From an uncultured Dehalococcoidia bacterium (GTDB taxonomy: Bacteria > Chloroflexota > Dehalococcoidia > Lucifugimonadales > GCA-2712585): a stretch of DNA of 55,210 nt. Each line of letters begins with the position of its first letter. Positions within the stretch are counted from its first letter, which is position 1. The notes under the pieces are model-generated. The model saw nothing but the letters and a program-made list of their open reading frames with translations. It was not told the origin of the DNA and ran no database searches. This document shows, piece by piece, positions 6,977 to 13,950 of the stretch. The stretch is taken from contig OY282372.1 in the NCBI GenBank assembly GCA_958295715.1, positions 1-55,210 of the forward strand. Direction: 5' to 3'. Both the position numbers and the translations under genes were made by a program.

Positions 6977-7777
6977 ATGTGGTCGCTCGGCACGATGCTG
7001 GCGGTGGTAGGGGCAGTATTCGTGGGGGCGGCGGCGGTGATGGTGGCAATCGACTGCCTGCCGGAGGCCGAGGCATGGCACGACCACGAGGAGTCGTGGA
7101 ACCGGCAACTCGTGCCCCACCACACGTGGAACGAGGATACCGACGGCTGGGACCGCTATTGGTCGACGAAGCGCGTGATTACGGCCGTGGGCACCCTCTC
7201 CCAGAACGACCCTTTCCACTACGAGGAGGCGTTCCGGAAGGCCGTCGAGGGCGGCTACTTGGCGCACCTGTGGTTCCCGCTCCCCAACCAGAACGGGAGC
7301 GATGCGCGCATCCTGATCGGGAATACCACCACCTACGTGGAGGGGGTCATTGCCAACGCCACGGCTCCCCACGAGGCGGCGGGGGCCCTGCCCGTTACCA
7401 CCAGGACGCTGACCGTCCTCGGCGCCGACTCGGCGCCATACGTGGCCTCTCCCGTCCCGTCCAACTACTCGTTATACCCGACCCCGTACGGATCTCCGGA
7501 CGACTATTCCGTGGCGCCCACCGGCCACTACGCGGGAGTCACCAGCCCGCGAACGATGGTGGTCCCGCACGACGTTGATACCATATACGTCCACAACGCC
7601 GGCGACTCTGCGGTGAACATGACCATTACGGGGCTGGACGGCCGGGACCACTCCCATACGTTGATGGGCTCGAGCACCTTCGTGCTTCCGGCCGATGATT
7701 ATGATTATACGATTGCGGGGGGCGAGGGGTACGCCCTTGCGTGGAACGGTACAATTCGTAACCCCAACATGTCGTAG
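6977..7777 (+). CDS. Membrane-anchored or secreted beta-rich protein
   Basis: 266 residues. Residues 5-27 (GTMLAVVGAVFVGAAAVMVAI) are an N-terminal anchor or signal. The outer part has many NxS/T sites (NGSDARI, NTTTYV, NATAPH, NYSLY, NMTITG, NGTIRN), consistent with archaeal surface N-glycosylation, and beta-strand pattern near the end (DVDTIYVHNAGDSAVNMTITG, FVLPADDYDYTI). It likely sits on the host cell surface or virion. No family recognised. It has its own leaderless-spaced promoter. Confidence 0.6.
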   Translation: MWSLGTMLAVVGAVFVGAAAVMVAIDCLPEAEAWHDHEESWNRQLVPHHTWNEDTDGWDRYWSTKRVITAVGTLSQNDPFHYEEAFRKAVEGGYLAHLWFPLPNQNGSDARILIGNTTTYVEGVIANATAPHEAAGALPVTTRTLTVLGADSAPYVASPVPSNYSLYPTPYGSPDDYSVAPTGHYAGVTSPRTMVVPHDVDTIYVHNAGDSAVNMTITGLDGRDHSHTLMGSSTFVLPADDYDYTIAGGEGYALAWNGTIRNPNMS

Positions 7778-7810
7778 TTCCTTTAATATACACCCTAACA
7801 CCGACATACA

Positions 7811-7826
7811 ATAGTACCGGTAGTAT
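7811..7826. promoter_or_regulatory. Interrupted palindrome next to RHH gene promoter
   Basis: ATAGTACCGGTAGTAT has a perfect TACCGGTA core with symmetric ATA/TAT flanks and one mismatch on each side. It abuts and partly overlaps the TATA box at 7824-7832 of the RHH-like gene at 7856, a typical autorepressor position (inference). Confidence 0.5.
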
Positions 7827-7832
7827 TATTAA
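7824..7832 (+). promoter_or_regulatory. TATA box of the 7856 gene
   Basis: TATTATTAA is centred 27-28 nt upstream of the ATG at 7856. A second box (TTTAATATA, 7782-7790) lies further upstream and would give a leader of about 45 nt. Confidence 0.5.
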
Positions 7833-7855
7833 CCCACCATGCGGGGGGTGCCCGT

Positions 7856-8296
7856 ATGGGCCGCCCCCCCGCAAGATCACTCACTAGGAAGGTCAGCGTC
7901 GCCATCCGGCTGGACATCGACATACGGGACAAGATAGAAAAGTTGTCGAGGGGAGGCGAATGGAGCAGCGTCTCCGCCGGCTGCGCCGCGTTGTGCGAGC
8001 TCGGCTTGCTCGTGATAGACAACCGCGACAAGATGAAGGCCGGGGCCGCCAACGCCAGCAAACTCGTAACCACGCTGGCCGACGCCTGTCAGACCGGGGA
8101 GATACTCGATTGGGCCAACTCCGTCCCGCAGGAGCAGATAGAGAACGTCATAGAGGCCCTGCACGTCGCCAATACGGCCAAGATGCGCCAGTACAAACTG
8201 GACGACGGCGTGGCCTCCACGGGGCCCATGATGTACAAGCTGAGGGAGTTCAACGCCGACCTGGAAAAGATGCAAAAGCGGGAGGAGAGCAAGTGA
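7856..8296 (+). CDS. Ribbon-helix-helix-like regulator with helical C-terminal domain
   Basis: 146 residues. A basic N terminus leads to a strand VSVAIRLD and two helices (IRDKIEKLSR, SSVSAGCAALCELGLLV), the RHH order, followed by a long helical region (residues 60-146) that could mediate oligomerisation. ATG chosen by the leaderless TATA spacing. The palindrome at 7811-7826 is the obvious candidate binding site. Its stop overlaps the next gene's GTG. Confidence 0.5.
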   Translation: MGRPPARSLTRKVSVAIRLDIDIRDKIEKLSRGGEWSSVSAGCAALCELGLLVIDNRDKMKAGAANASKLVTTLADACQTGEILDWANSVPQEQIENVIEALHVANTAKMRQYKLDDGVASTGPMMYKLREFNADLEKMQKREESK

Positions 8297-8523
8297 ACGT
8301 CTGCCGCAACATCTGCGACAGCGAGTACCGCTCAAAGTGCCCCGTTACCAGCCCCTACGGGGGGGCCTCGCCGTACTCCAAGGGATGGAGCCGGTGCATG
8401 ACCTGCGCCAAGGCGTTCAAGACGGAGGCCGTCTATTGCCCCTGCTGCTCGTACAAACTGCGCAAGCATGCCAGGAGCCGCTACCTAAATAAGTTAAATA
8501 TGGCGGCGGTGGCCCCAAACTGA
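8293..8523 (+). CDS. CPCC-type zinc-ribbon protein
   Basis: 76 residues from GTG (GTGA overlap). CRNICDSEYRSKC, then TSPYGGASPYSKGWSRCMTC, then YCPCCSYKLRKHARSR. The SPYG-KGW-RC..C-YCPCC-LR-AR series is nearly the same as in the protein at 50019 and similar to 4813, so these are paralogues. A zinc ribbon with a basic C-terminal helix; role unknown. Confidence 0.6.
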   Translation: MNVCRNICDSEYRSKCPVTSPYGGASPYSKGWSRCMTCAKAFKTEAVYCPCCSYKLRKHARSRYLNKLNMAAVAPN

Positions 8524-8735
8524 TGAGATCGCCGCCCGCTCCGCCCAAGTTGGTCCCCAAGACGCCCCCGTACGTGGCCCACTCCATCACTCTCCCGCAG
8601 CCGCTGGCCGCGAAAATCTCCATACTGGCCACGTCCTGCAACTGCTCCCGTTCCAAGATGATGGCCGACCTCTGCGAGGACGGCATGAAATACAGGAAGG
8701 AGAACGGCGATCAGGACGTGCTGGGGGTTATGTGA
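8523..8735 (+). CDS. Small ribbon-helix-helix protein
   Basis: 70 residues; ATG overlaps the upstream stop (TGATG). After a Pro-rich start, HSITLPQPLAAKISILATS and CSRSKMMADLCEDGMKYRKE follow the CopG-type pattern (strand with alternate polar residues, helix, turn with S/R, second helix). Probable DNA-binding repressor. Linked by overlap to the AbrB-like gene after it. Confidence 0.55.
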   Translation: MRSPPAPPKLVPKTPPYVAHSITLPQPLAAKISILATSCNCSRSKMMADLCEDGMKYRKENGDQDVLGVM

Positions 8736-8989
8736 TGGGCCGCAGAAAGAAGGAGCCCATGCCGGCGCAACTCCCGCTCCGCATGACCAACACCTCCTAC
8801 GCGGTCAAGTTGGGGCGCCACCACGGGGGCGTCGACGGGAGCCGGATCATTCGCCTTCCCGTGGAGATGGCGATGCACTTGGGGGATCCGGGGACGGTGA
8901 ACCTGGTTCCCCATCCGGACGGGACGATATGGGTGGTTCCGGGTCCCCTTCCTCGTGCTCGAGAGTCGCAAGATCCTCAAAGTACATAA
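8735..8989 (+). CDS. AbrB/SpoVT-like small DNA-binding protein (tentative)
   Basis: 84 residues from ATG 8735 (TGATG overlap; GTG 8732 is an alternative). SRIIRLPVEMAMHLGDPGTVNLVPHPDGTIWVVP is written here in two parts: SRIIRLPVEMAMHLGDPG, then TVNLVPHPDGTIWVVP; this resembles the swapped-hairpin pattern 'R-I-x-LP...LG..G.v.l....g.i.v' of AbrB domains. The last 140 nt overlap, antisense, the end of the convergent gene 8847-9545, so one of the two C-terminal tails may be non-conserved. Confidence 0.45.
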   Translation: MGRRKKEPMPAQLPLRMTNTSYAVKLGRHHGGVDGSRIIRLPVEMAMHLGDPGTVNLVPHPDGTIWVVPGPLPRARESQDPQST

Positions 8990-9545
8990 GCTTCGGCCCC
9001 CGCTGCCGGCCAAGATCCTCGTGCCTCACCATGCGGCATTCGGGGCACACCGTAACTTCATAGGCCTCCGTGGGGGGTCTCGCCCTGGCCTTGTGCAGGC
9101 CCACCACCGCCATGGAGCGCCCCCTGGCGCGGTCCATTATCCCCGCCGGAACGAACTGGTGGGCCGACCCGTTCGTGCAGGGAGCGGGCGGGTCATAGAC
9201 GTACCCCAGGGGTTTCCCCGCCTCCACCCGCTTCGCCGCCCGCTTCTCCCAGTTCGCCTTGGCGACGGCGCGGGATCTCGCCTTCCAGTACTCGCTGTAC
9301 TTGGCGGCGTATTCTGGGTCGACCGCCCTCCTGTCCCTGGCCTGTTGCACGCGCCGCGCCTTGTTCTCGGGGCGGGCCGAGTACTCCCTCATCGCCTTCC
9401 TGTGCTTCTCGGGGTTCGCGGCGACGTACTCTTTGGTGGATATCCGCGCCCGCGCTCGGAAACATTCGGGGGAACACACCCCCCTCGTATAAGAGGTGGA
9501 ATTCGGCTTGCCGCATATCATGCAGGGCTTGGACCCCTTCCCCAT
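8847..9545 (-). CDS. Zinc-knuckle protein with charged repeats
   Basis: 232 residues from ATG 9545. Residues about 5-30 contain CMICGKPN...GVCSPECF (four Cys); then repeats of the type NPEKHRKAMREYSARPENKARR and DPEYAAKYSEYWKARSR, rich in basic helices; then CTNGSAHQF and CPECRMVRHED as a second Cys pair. The layout (zinc knuckle plus 'DPEY.....W....R' linkers) is that of the N-terminal parts of phage HNH enzymes, but no HNH catalytic motif is visible. The Pro/Ser-rich end overlaps the plus-strand gene 8735-8989 antisense. Last gene of the minus-strand group. Confidence 0.5.
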   Translation of the reverse strand: MGKGSKPCMICGKPNSTSYTRGVCSPECFRARARISTKEYVAANPEKHRKAMREYSARPENKARRVQQARDRRAVDPEYAAKYSEYWKARSRAVAKANWEKRAAKRVEAGKPLGYVYDPPAPCTNGSAHQFVPAGIMDRARGRSMAVVGLHKARARPPTEAYEVTVCPECRMVRHEDLGRQRGPKLMYFEDLATLEHEEGDPEPPISSRPDGEPGSPSPDPPSASPSPREGE

Positions 9546-9562
9546 GACGGCACCCTTGCCCG

Positions 9563-9799
9563 TTACGGCCCGCCTCCCTTGCGCTTGCCGGCGGCCACCC
9601 GAGCCGCATACCGTTCCCTGTCGGCGGCCCGCCGCCTCTCCCGTTCCGCCGGCTCCAGGTTGCCCCTGGCCTGCTTCGTGCGGCCCCGCCAGTCCCGATC
9701 GGCCAGGCATGGGGGTCTCTTACAGTAGCGGACGACCCATCGGCGGGGGCCTGGAGGGGTTTCAAAGGGGCCGCCGCAGTTGGCGCAGAACCTGTTCAC
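9563..9799 (-). CDS. Zinc-finger protein
   Basis: 78 residues from GTG 9799 (VNRFCANCGGPFETPPG), chosen because TTTAAA at 9826-9831 lies 27-29 nt upstream; ATG 9826 overlaps that box. FCANCGG and RYCKRPPCLADR supply a four-Cys site; the remainder is a basic helix (RERRRAADRERYAARVAAGKRK). It belongs to the same zinc-knuckle family as the genes at 8847, 10939 and 11715. Confidence 0.55.
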   Translation of the reverse strand: MNRFCANCGGPFETPPGPRRWVVRYCKRPPCLADRDWRGRTKQARGNLEPAERERRRAADRERYAARVAAGKRKGGGP

Positions 9800-9825
9800 G
9801 GAGTTCAGCGCCGCCCCGAGCCGCA

Positions 9826-9831
9826 TTTAAA
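9826..9831 (-). promoter_or_regulatory. TATA box of the 9799 gene
   Basis: TTTAAA is centred about 29 nt upstream of GTG 9799, immediately downstream of the clamp-gene terminator. Confidence 0.4.
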
Positions 9832-9860
9832 CATTGATGGTAAGTTCGTAAACTGGAAAG

Positions 9861-9902
9861 AAAAATGGGGTTGCCCCTAGCTCTCCGCCAGGGGCGCAAC
9901 CC
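9861..9902 (-). terminator. Hairpin + T-run terminator of the clamp gene
   Basis: On the minus strand the arms GGGTTGCGCCCCT and AGGGGCAACCC (plus 9868-9902) pair with one bulge, and are followed by ATTTTTC. The gene's TAG stop (plus 9877-9879) lies at the loop edge of this hairpin. Confidence 0.65.
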
Positions 9903-10899
9903 AATAGGAAGCGCGTATGTTGTGTCCGATGAAGTCCCAAACGGAGAGGCCCCTGTCCGTAACCCGCCAAATGATCTGCTTGAAGGGTTCGCTGCGGGCC
10001 GCCTTGCTTGTGCCTATGAGTGTCCGGAAGGCGATCGCGCTCATCAGGTTGGCGGAATAGACCCGGGCTACTCTCTGATCGTCCAGCGGCGGGGATGCTT
10101 GTTCGGCCAGCGGTATTCGCATGTGCACGTCCAGGCCAAAGTCGCCGATGGTGTGGCAGCGGATCTTCAGGTACTGATCGTCGTACGTGTCGCCCCTGCT
10201 CTTGTTGGACGGGTGAGGATCGTTGGGTTCCTCGAGGGTGAGGCGCGCGCCGTACATGTCGTCTATGGATGCCTTCATGGTCTTTATGGCCAGGTGCAGC
10301 GTGTCCGCGTTGAACTGGAAGGACCGGCAGCGCGTGGCGTCAGGTATCCGGAACTCGCGGCCGTGTTCGTCCAGCATGATTTCATGCGTTGCGCCAATGT
10401 CGTCCGAATCCGCAGCGTCTATCCTGTGCTGTTCTACGACCAGCGTCCTTTTCCGGGGGTCGACCCGTATGGTGACGCCGCCCGTGCTGTCTCCCTTGAT
10501 CAGGTTCTGCTCATACCAGCGCACGAAGGCGCCGAACTGGTCAGACCTGATGGACAGGGGGTTTTTGGGCGTGTTGATGGGGGTCCACTTGTGCGGGTCC
10601 GGCGCGTCGTCGACATGCGCGGACGGGTACACGTGCGCCCCCTGGCTGCGGTACGGGATTTCAATCTCCGTCATTGTAGCGTGGTTGTTGCCCAACCGTG
10701 ACATGTGCAGGTTCGTCGTCTCGGGATGGATCCACATGGTGATGTTGTCGGCCGAGACCTTCTCGGCAACCATTGCCTGGAGGCCCCGGTAAAAGTCGTA
10801 GATCATGCTGTTGCCCAAAACCCACTCCTTGGGGTGCGGGGGCATCTCGATGATCTCCGTGACTGTTGGAACTTCGGTAGTCGTTGTTGTTTCGCTCAT
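9877..10899 (-). CDS. PCNA-like DNA sliding clamp, extended
   Basis: 340 residues from ATG 10899 (exact leaderless spacing to the TATA box). Segment MIYDFYRGLQAMVAEKVSAD and the following strands resemble the first PCNA helix and strands; near the end VARVYSANLMSAIAF, WRVTDRGLSVW and IRASYWVAPLAES match the 'YsldYL..i......l.f...G.....YwlAPr.e' ending of archaeal PCNA. It is about 90 residues longer than typical archaeal PCNA (near 250), with an extra acidic/Thr-rich N terminus and insertions around residues 60-90 and 230-260. It would form a ring that tethers the host polymerase and other replication factors to viral DNA. Identification rests on pattern, not alignment. Confidence 0.55.
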   Translation of the reverse strand: MSETTTTTEVPTVTEIIEMPPHPKEWVLGNSMIYDFYRGLQAMVAEKVSADNITMWIHPETTNLHMSRLGNNHATMTEIEIPYRSQGAHVYPSAHVDDAPDPHKWTPINTPKNPLSIRSDQFGAFVRWYEQNLIKGDSTGGVTIRVDPRKRTLVVEQHRIDAADSDDIGATHEIMLDEHGREFRIPDATRCRSFQFNADTLHLAIKTMKASIDDMYGARLTLEEPNDPHPSNKSRGDTYDDQYLKIRCHTIGDFGLDVHMRIPLAEQASPPLDDQRVARVYSANLMSAIAFRTLIGTSKAARSEPFKQIIWRVTDRGLSVWDFIGHNIRASYWVAPLAES

Positions 10900-10922
10900 T
10901 AGGTACCCCCCCAAACAGACCC

Positions 10923-10935
10923 CATATAAGCATAG
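10923..10935 (-). promoter_or_regulatory. Clamp-gene promoter with CACTAT box
   Basis: The minus strand reads CACTATGCTTATATGG just after the stop of the upstream gene. TTATAT is centred 27 nt before ATG 10899. The CACTATGCT element preceding it also occurs in the ORFan promoters at 15985-16015 and 17941-17978, so the clamp and the ORFan cassettes may be co-regulated. Confidence 0.6.
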
Positions 10936-10938
10936 TGT

Positions 10939-11718
10939 TTAGGCGTTAAGTTGCTTCGGGCCGCTCTTGTTCCAATGCAACTGGCAGCGCGCGGACGCAT
11001 GCGTCCGGACGAACCAAACCCCGCACTTTTCGCACTGGTTCATCACCTTTTGTTTTTTGGGGCCCATGTAGAACTTGCGCTTCCACTTGTACGGGTTCGG
11101 GCCCGCCCTGCGGCCGCCCGCGTGGGGCACGTGACCCATGCAGTAGTCGGCCCGGCGCGTCCGGATGAAATGGATGCCGCACTTTTTGCACTCGTTGATC
11201 TTGAAGGGTCTCACGGCGGTCTTGATGGCCTGGTTGCGCCACCTGTGGGGATCCTTCCCCTGCCGAGGGTCCGTCTCCTTGTGTTTCGCGTACCGCGCCC
11301 GCTGCCGCGCGTTGGACGCCTCACGCTGTTCGGGGGTGAGGCTGTTCCTGTACCGCTCTGACCGCTTTGCTTCCCAAAGGGGATCCTCGGCCTTCTTGCG
11401 CTCGACGTATGCCTTGTTCCATTCCAGGCATTGGGCGCGGTACTCGGGGTCCGTCCTGTACTTTTCGTCCCGCGTCCGGCCGTACCAGCGCCATCGTACG
11501 GCGCGGCATTTGGGTTCGAGGCATCGATAGACGCGCCCGCCCTTCCCCCGGTACGGGATCGGTTGCCGGCAAGTGACGCACGAGACTACCGAGGGGCGCG
11601 CCCCCTGCGGGCGGATGTAGGCGTCTCCGTGATCGTCGATCGACTTGGCGAGACATCCCGGCGCCCAACAGATGCGGGATGCGCCCTCGTAGGGGTTCCC
11701 GCAGCGCCCGCAGTTCAT
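10939..11718 (-). CDS. Multi-zinc-knuckle protein, four Cys sites
   Basis: 259 residues from ATG (ATGA overlap with the upstream gene). Cys sites: MNCGRCGNPYEG...ICWAPGC (N terminus), SCVTCRQP...CLEPKC, NECKKCGIHF...YCMGH, and NQCEKCGVWFVR...CQLHW. Between them is a basic helical linker with DPEYRAQCLEWNKAYVERK and DPLWEAKRSERYRN. The two C-terminal fingers resemble each other closely (ECKKCGIHFIRTR and QCEKCGVWFVRTH), an internal duplication. Homologue of the 11715 gene. Likely nucleic-acid binding; no catalytic motif found. Confidence 0.6.
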   Translation of the reverse strand: MNCGRCGNPYEGASRICWAPGCLAKSIDDHGDAYIRPQGARPSVVSCVTCRQPIPYRGKGGRVYRCLEPKCRAVRWRWYGRTRDEKYRTDPEYRAQCLEWNKAYVERKKAEDPLWEAKRSERYRNSLTPEQREASNARQRARYAKHKETDPRQGKDPHRWRNQAIKTAVRPFKINECKKCGIHFIRTRRADYCMGHVPHAGGRRAGPNPYKWKRKFYMGPKKQKVMNQCEKCGVWFVRTHASARCQLHWNKSGPKQLNA

Positions 11719-12254
11719 GCCTCTTTCCGCCGCGCGTAAGCGGCCCGCTCTCTCGCCAGTACCTTGGCCTTGTAGTCCGGATCCTCGGCGTACATCTTGC
11801 GCTTCCTGGCGGCGTCCGCTTCCCGCGCCTCGGGGGTGCGGCGCGCGGCCGCCTGCTTGGCTATCCGCGCCTCATACCACTCGGGGTCCTCCTTCCGCCG
11901 CCGCTCGATATACTCCTTGTTCCACTGCCTGGATTTGGCCACCCATTCCGGATCCTTCCGCCGCCACTCGTATGATTTCCGGCTGGAATGCCTTCTACGG
12001 GCCGCCACGCACTCTGGTTCTGTACACTTCGTCCGAATGCCCGTCCGCATCTCCGCCGTCCGCCGCAGGACGGGGCGCTTGCACAGAGTACACGAGGCCA
12101 CGGAAGGCAGCGCCGCGTATATCGTCTTGCCCGGCGTGTAGTAGTCGTGGGGTGCCAGGGGTTTCGCTTGCGCCTCCCCCACGTCCAGTACCAAGCATCC
12201 CGCGCGCCAACATATCCCCTTCTCTAAGCGGTTCCCGCACCTGTCGCAGTTCAG
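11715..12254 (-). CDS. Zinc-knuckle protein, probable CTG start
   Basis: 179 residues if read from CTG 12254. That start gives LNCDRCGNRLEKGICWRAGC, which aligns with the N terminus MNCGRCGNPYEG...ICWAPGC of its neighbour 10939, and CTGA overlaps the stop of the upstream gene just as ATGA does elsewhere. No ATG, GTG or TTG is in frame upstream; the first later one is 12194, which would delete the first zinc site. A second site SCTLCKRP...KCTEPEC follows, then DPEWVAKSRQWNKEYIERR-type linkers. Confidence 0.6.
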   Translation of the reverse strand: MNCDRCGNRLEKGICWRAGCLVLDVGEAQAKPLAPHDYYTPGKTIYAALPSVASCTLCKRPVLRRTAEMRTGIRTKCTEPECVAARRRHSSRKSYEWRRKDPEWVAKSRQWNKEYIERRRKEDPEWYEARIAKQAAARRTPEAREADAARKRKMYAEDPDYKAKVLARERAAYARRKEA

Positions 12255-12433
12255 GGGTTCTCACCCGCGCCCCGCACGGCCTGCGCCCGCCGGACGGCCG
12301 CCTGACACGAGGCCCGCCGGCAGCGCCGGAGCACGGCCGTCGGCTGCGGTATGGCCTGGCGGCAGAACGGGCAGACCGTGGACGTCCGGCGGGGCGGCGG
12401 GCGGCGGGCGGGGGCGGGGGCGTCCTCATTCAT
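12251..12433 (-). CDS. Small zinc-finger protein
   Basis: 60 residues from ATG 12433, which overlaps the upstream stop (ATGAATGA). After a Pro/Arg-rich start it has VCPFCRQAIP and LRRCRRASCQAA, one four-Cys site of the same type as its operon partners. Basic throughout; likely nucleic-acid binding. Confidence 0.55.
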   Translation of the reverse strand: MNEDAPAPARRPPPRRTSTVCPFCRQAIPQPTAVLRRCRRASCQAAVRRAQAVRGAGENP

Positions 12434-12599
12434 CGGCAACTTGCGCCCCCTTGGCCATTTGCCATGCACGATGCCTCTCGTTCCTGTACACTTCCAGGGC
12501 GGCCGTCTCTCCAGGTTCGTCCATCTCGGCCGCTAGCAAGTCGTCTATGGATTCGGCTATTGCAGCATATGCTTGCGCTCTGGTTGTTTTGTTTTTCAT
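12426..12599 (-). CDS. Small helical protein
   Basis: 57 residues. Helical, with AYAAIAESIDDLLAAEMDE followed by ALEVYRNERHRAWQMAKGA. It opens the zinc-knuckle operon; its stop overlaps the next ATG. A CTTATG element about 23 nt upstream, inside the preceding T-rich terminator, may be its TATA box. Function unknown. Confidence 0.55.
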   Translation of the reverse strand: MKNKTTRAQAYAAIAESIDDLLAAEMDEPGETAALEVYRNERHRAWQMAKGAQVADE

Positions 12600-12620
12600 C
12601 ACACCTCATCATATTGTCAT

Positions 12621-12648
12621 AAGAAAAAGGGGGGGCCGCTAGGCCCCC
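12621..12648 (-). terminator. Hairpin + T-run terminator of the 13583 gene
   Basis: The minus strand reads GGGGGCC-TAGC-GGCCCCC followed by CTTTTTCTTAT. The TAG in the loop is the stop codon of the gene. The same CCCTTTTTCTTAT tail occurs after the ORFan at 18989. Confidence 0.75.
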
Positions 12649-13583
12649 GGAAGGAACGGATCGCTAAGGGCGATCGCTAGGTCCGCGGTTGCGTCACGGA
12701 CGGATTGGTTTGCGCTCAGGAGTTCTTTCACGGCGTAATCTGCTTTGGTTGCGGCATCGCCGGCGGCGTTCTTTGCCTTTACGTGGGCATCTATGGCTAC
12801 ATAGTGCAGCGCCCTCATGTGCCTGTGGTGCGCCTTGGCGGCCATCAGTTTTGTCTCGGCTTCTAGGATGGCCTGTTCAACCTTGGCATCATAGTGGTAG
12901 GGTGGCTGCGCCGCCCCGTCCTCGGCCTCGTGCCGTGCCTGCTTCCAGCGCTCAACGTCGTCGTCGGCTATGTCCAGGTCTCTCTTGGCTGCCCTTTCGC
13001 CCACGCGGGCCCTTGCCCGCACGTGCCCCAACTCGGTTGCGCTTTTTTCTGCCGCATCACGCTCTGCAACTGCAACCATCTCCCTGGTCTGCGCCGCGCG
13101 CAAGGTCTCGGCCGCCTCTCGGCGCCGCTCAGTGGCCTTGTTTGCTGCCGGTATCAGTATGTAGCCCCCGAATTGATCGGGGCCGCCTCTCGTGCCGGCC
13201 ACGCGCGTCCGCAGTTCGTCGAGCCACTCGCGCGCCTTATTCCAGCGCCCGGCTTTCAGGTGACCTGCAAAACTGGTGCAGTTGTAGCACCAGTGCTGTA
13301 TAGTGCTTGCCGCCTTTGCCGTGTCGGGATCGTCCGACAACTCATAGCTTGCGTTGACTATATCGGCGTCCGTGATCTCCGGATGGTTGTCCAGAGACTG
13401 ACGCAAGTGCAGGATCTCCCCTACGGGTCCTGCTACCAGGTCCTTTGCCATCTTGAGTAGGGACGGCGCTACGGGCCCTTCGTGCTGCGCACGTTCCAGA
13501 ACTTCACCCCATCCCCCGTGAGGGGGGCGGGGCCTCATCTCCTTTGCGTTTTCCGTCGTGTTGACGGATGGTACTTCACTCAT
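12639..13583 (-). CDS. Long coiled-coil, Ala/Glu-rich protein
   Basis: 314 residues. The N terminus MSEVPSVNTTENAKEM is polar, then helices containing WCYNC, and from residue about 140 a long coiled coil (RREAAETLRAAQTREMVAV, AERDAAEKSATELGHVRAR, VEQAILEAETKLMAAKAHH). It resembles in composition the Ala-rich ORFans at 14229 and 15019. Promoter and terminator are both its own, so it is a single-gene unit. Like the clamp gene, it is preceded by a run of seven or eight G just before the start. Structural or scaffolding role possible; no family recognised. Confidence 0.6.
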   Translation of the reverse strand: MSEVPSVNTTENAKEMRPRPPHGGWGEVLERAQHEGPVAPSLLKMAKDLVAGPVGEILHLRQSLDNHPEITDADIVNASYELSDDPDTAKAASTIQHWCYNCTSFAGHLKAGRWNKAREWLDELRTRVAGTRGGPDQFGGYILIPAANKATERRREAAETLRAAQTREMVAVAERDAAEKSATELGHVRARARVGERAAKRDLDIADDDVERWKQARHEAEDGAAQPPYHYDAKVEQAILEAETKLMAAKAHHRHMRALHYVAIDAHVKAKNAAGDAATKADYAVKELLSANQSVRDATADLAIALSDPFLPGA

Positions 13584-13607
13584 TGCTTACCCCCCCCGTA
13601 GCATGTG

Positions 13608-13615
13608 AATATATG
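13608..13615 (-). promoter_or_regulatory. TATA box of the 13583 gene
   Basis: CATATATT on the minus strand is centred 27-28 nt before ATG 13583. Confidence 0.55.
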
Positions 13616-13861
13616 GGTTGCGTTTAGGTTTCTAGGGGGGTTTTCGACCCTACCCCCCCTTCCAGTTCGCTATTGTTCCATGGGGTTCATCAAGAATGGG
13701 GGGTTTCAGGTTGGCGTTCGATGGACTTCGGGGGTTCGCGCGGCCGGCCGGCCGCCTGGAACGGGCGCCCCCGATCGGCGATCACCAGGGTTCAGGGGTT
13801 CCGCGCGGCAGCGGCGGGCCGGCGGCCGCACCCGCCCCGACATTCCCCCGAGAGACCGCGT

Positions 13862-13902
13862 GTACCGTACTTGTACCGCACTATACGGTACCAGTACGGT
13901 AC
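13862..13902. repeat. 17-bp inverted repeat with TACCG/CGGTA iterons
   Basis: Left arm GTACCGTACTTGTACCG and right arm CGGTACCAGTACGGTAC are reverse complements except for one position, with CACTATA as the loop. It contains at least four copies of TACCG or its complement. Followed 12 nt later by a second AT-rich inverted repeat. Candidate replication origin or operator. Confidence 0.75.
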
Positions 13903-13914
13903 AGGCGGCCCCCC

Positions 13915-13950
13915 TATATATATGCTTGTATTACGGTACAGCATATATAA
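13915..13950. repeat. AT-rich inverted repeat with back-to-back TATA elements
   Basis: TATATATGCT (13917-13926) and AGCATATATA (13940-13949) flank TGTATTACGGTAC, which repeats the TACGGTAC of the preceding element. In this very GC-rich surrounding it would melt easily, and each arm could also serve as a TATA box for outward transcription. No gene starts at the expected spacing on either side. Confidence 0.65.

Noticed and set aside
9877-10899. Tail or capsid protein for the 340-residue minus-strand gene
   Set aside because: The ending SYWVAPLAES and helix-strand order fit PCNA better, and it lies outside the virion module.
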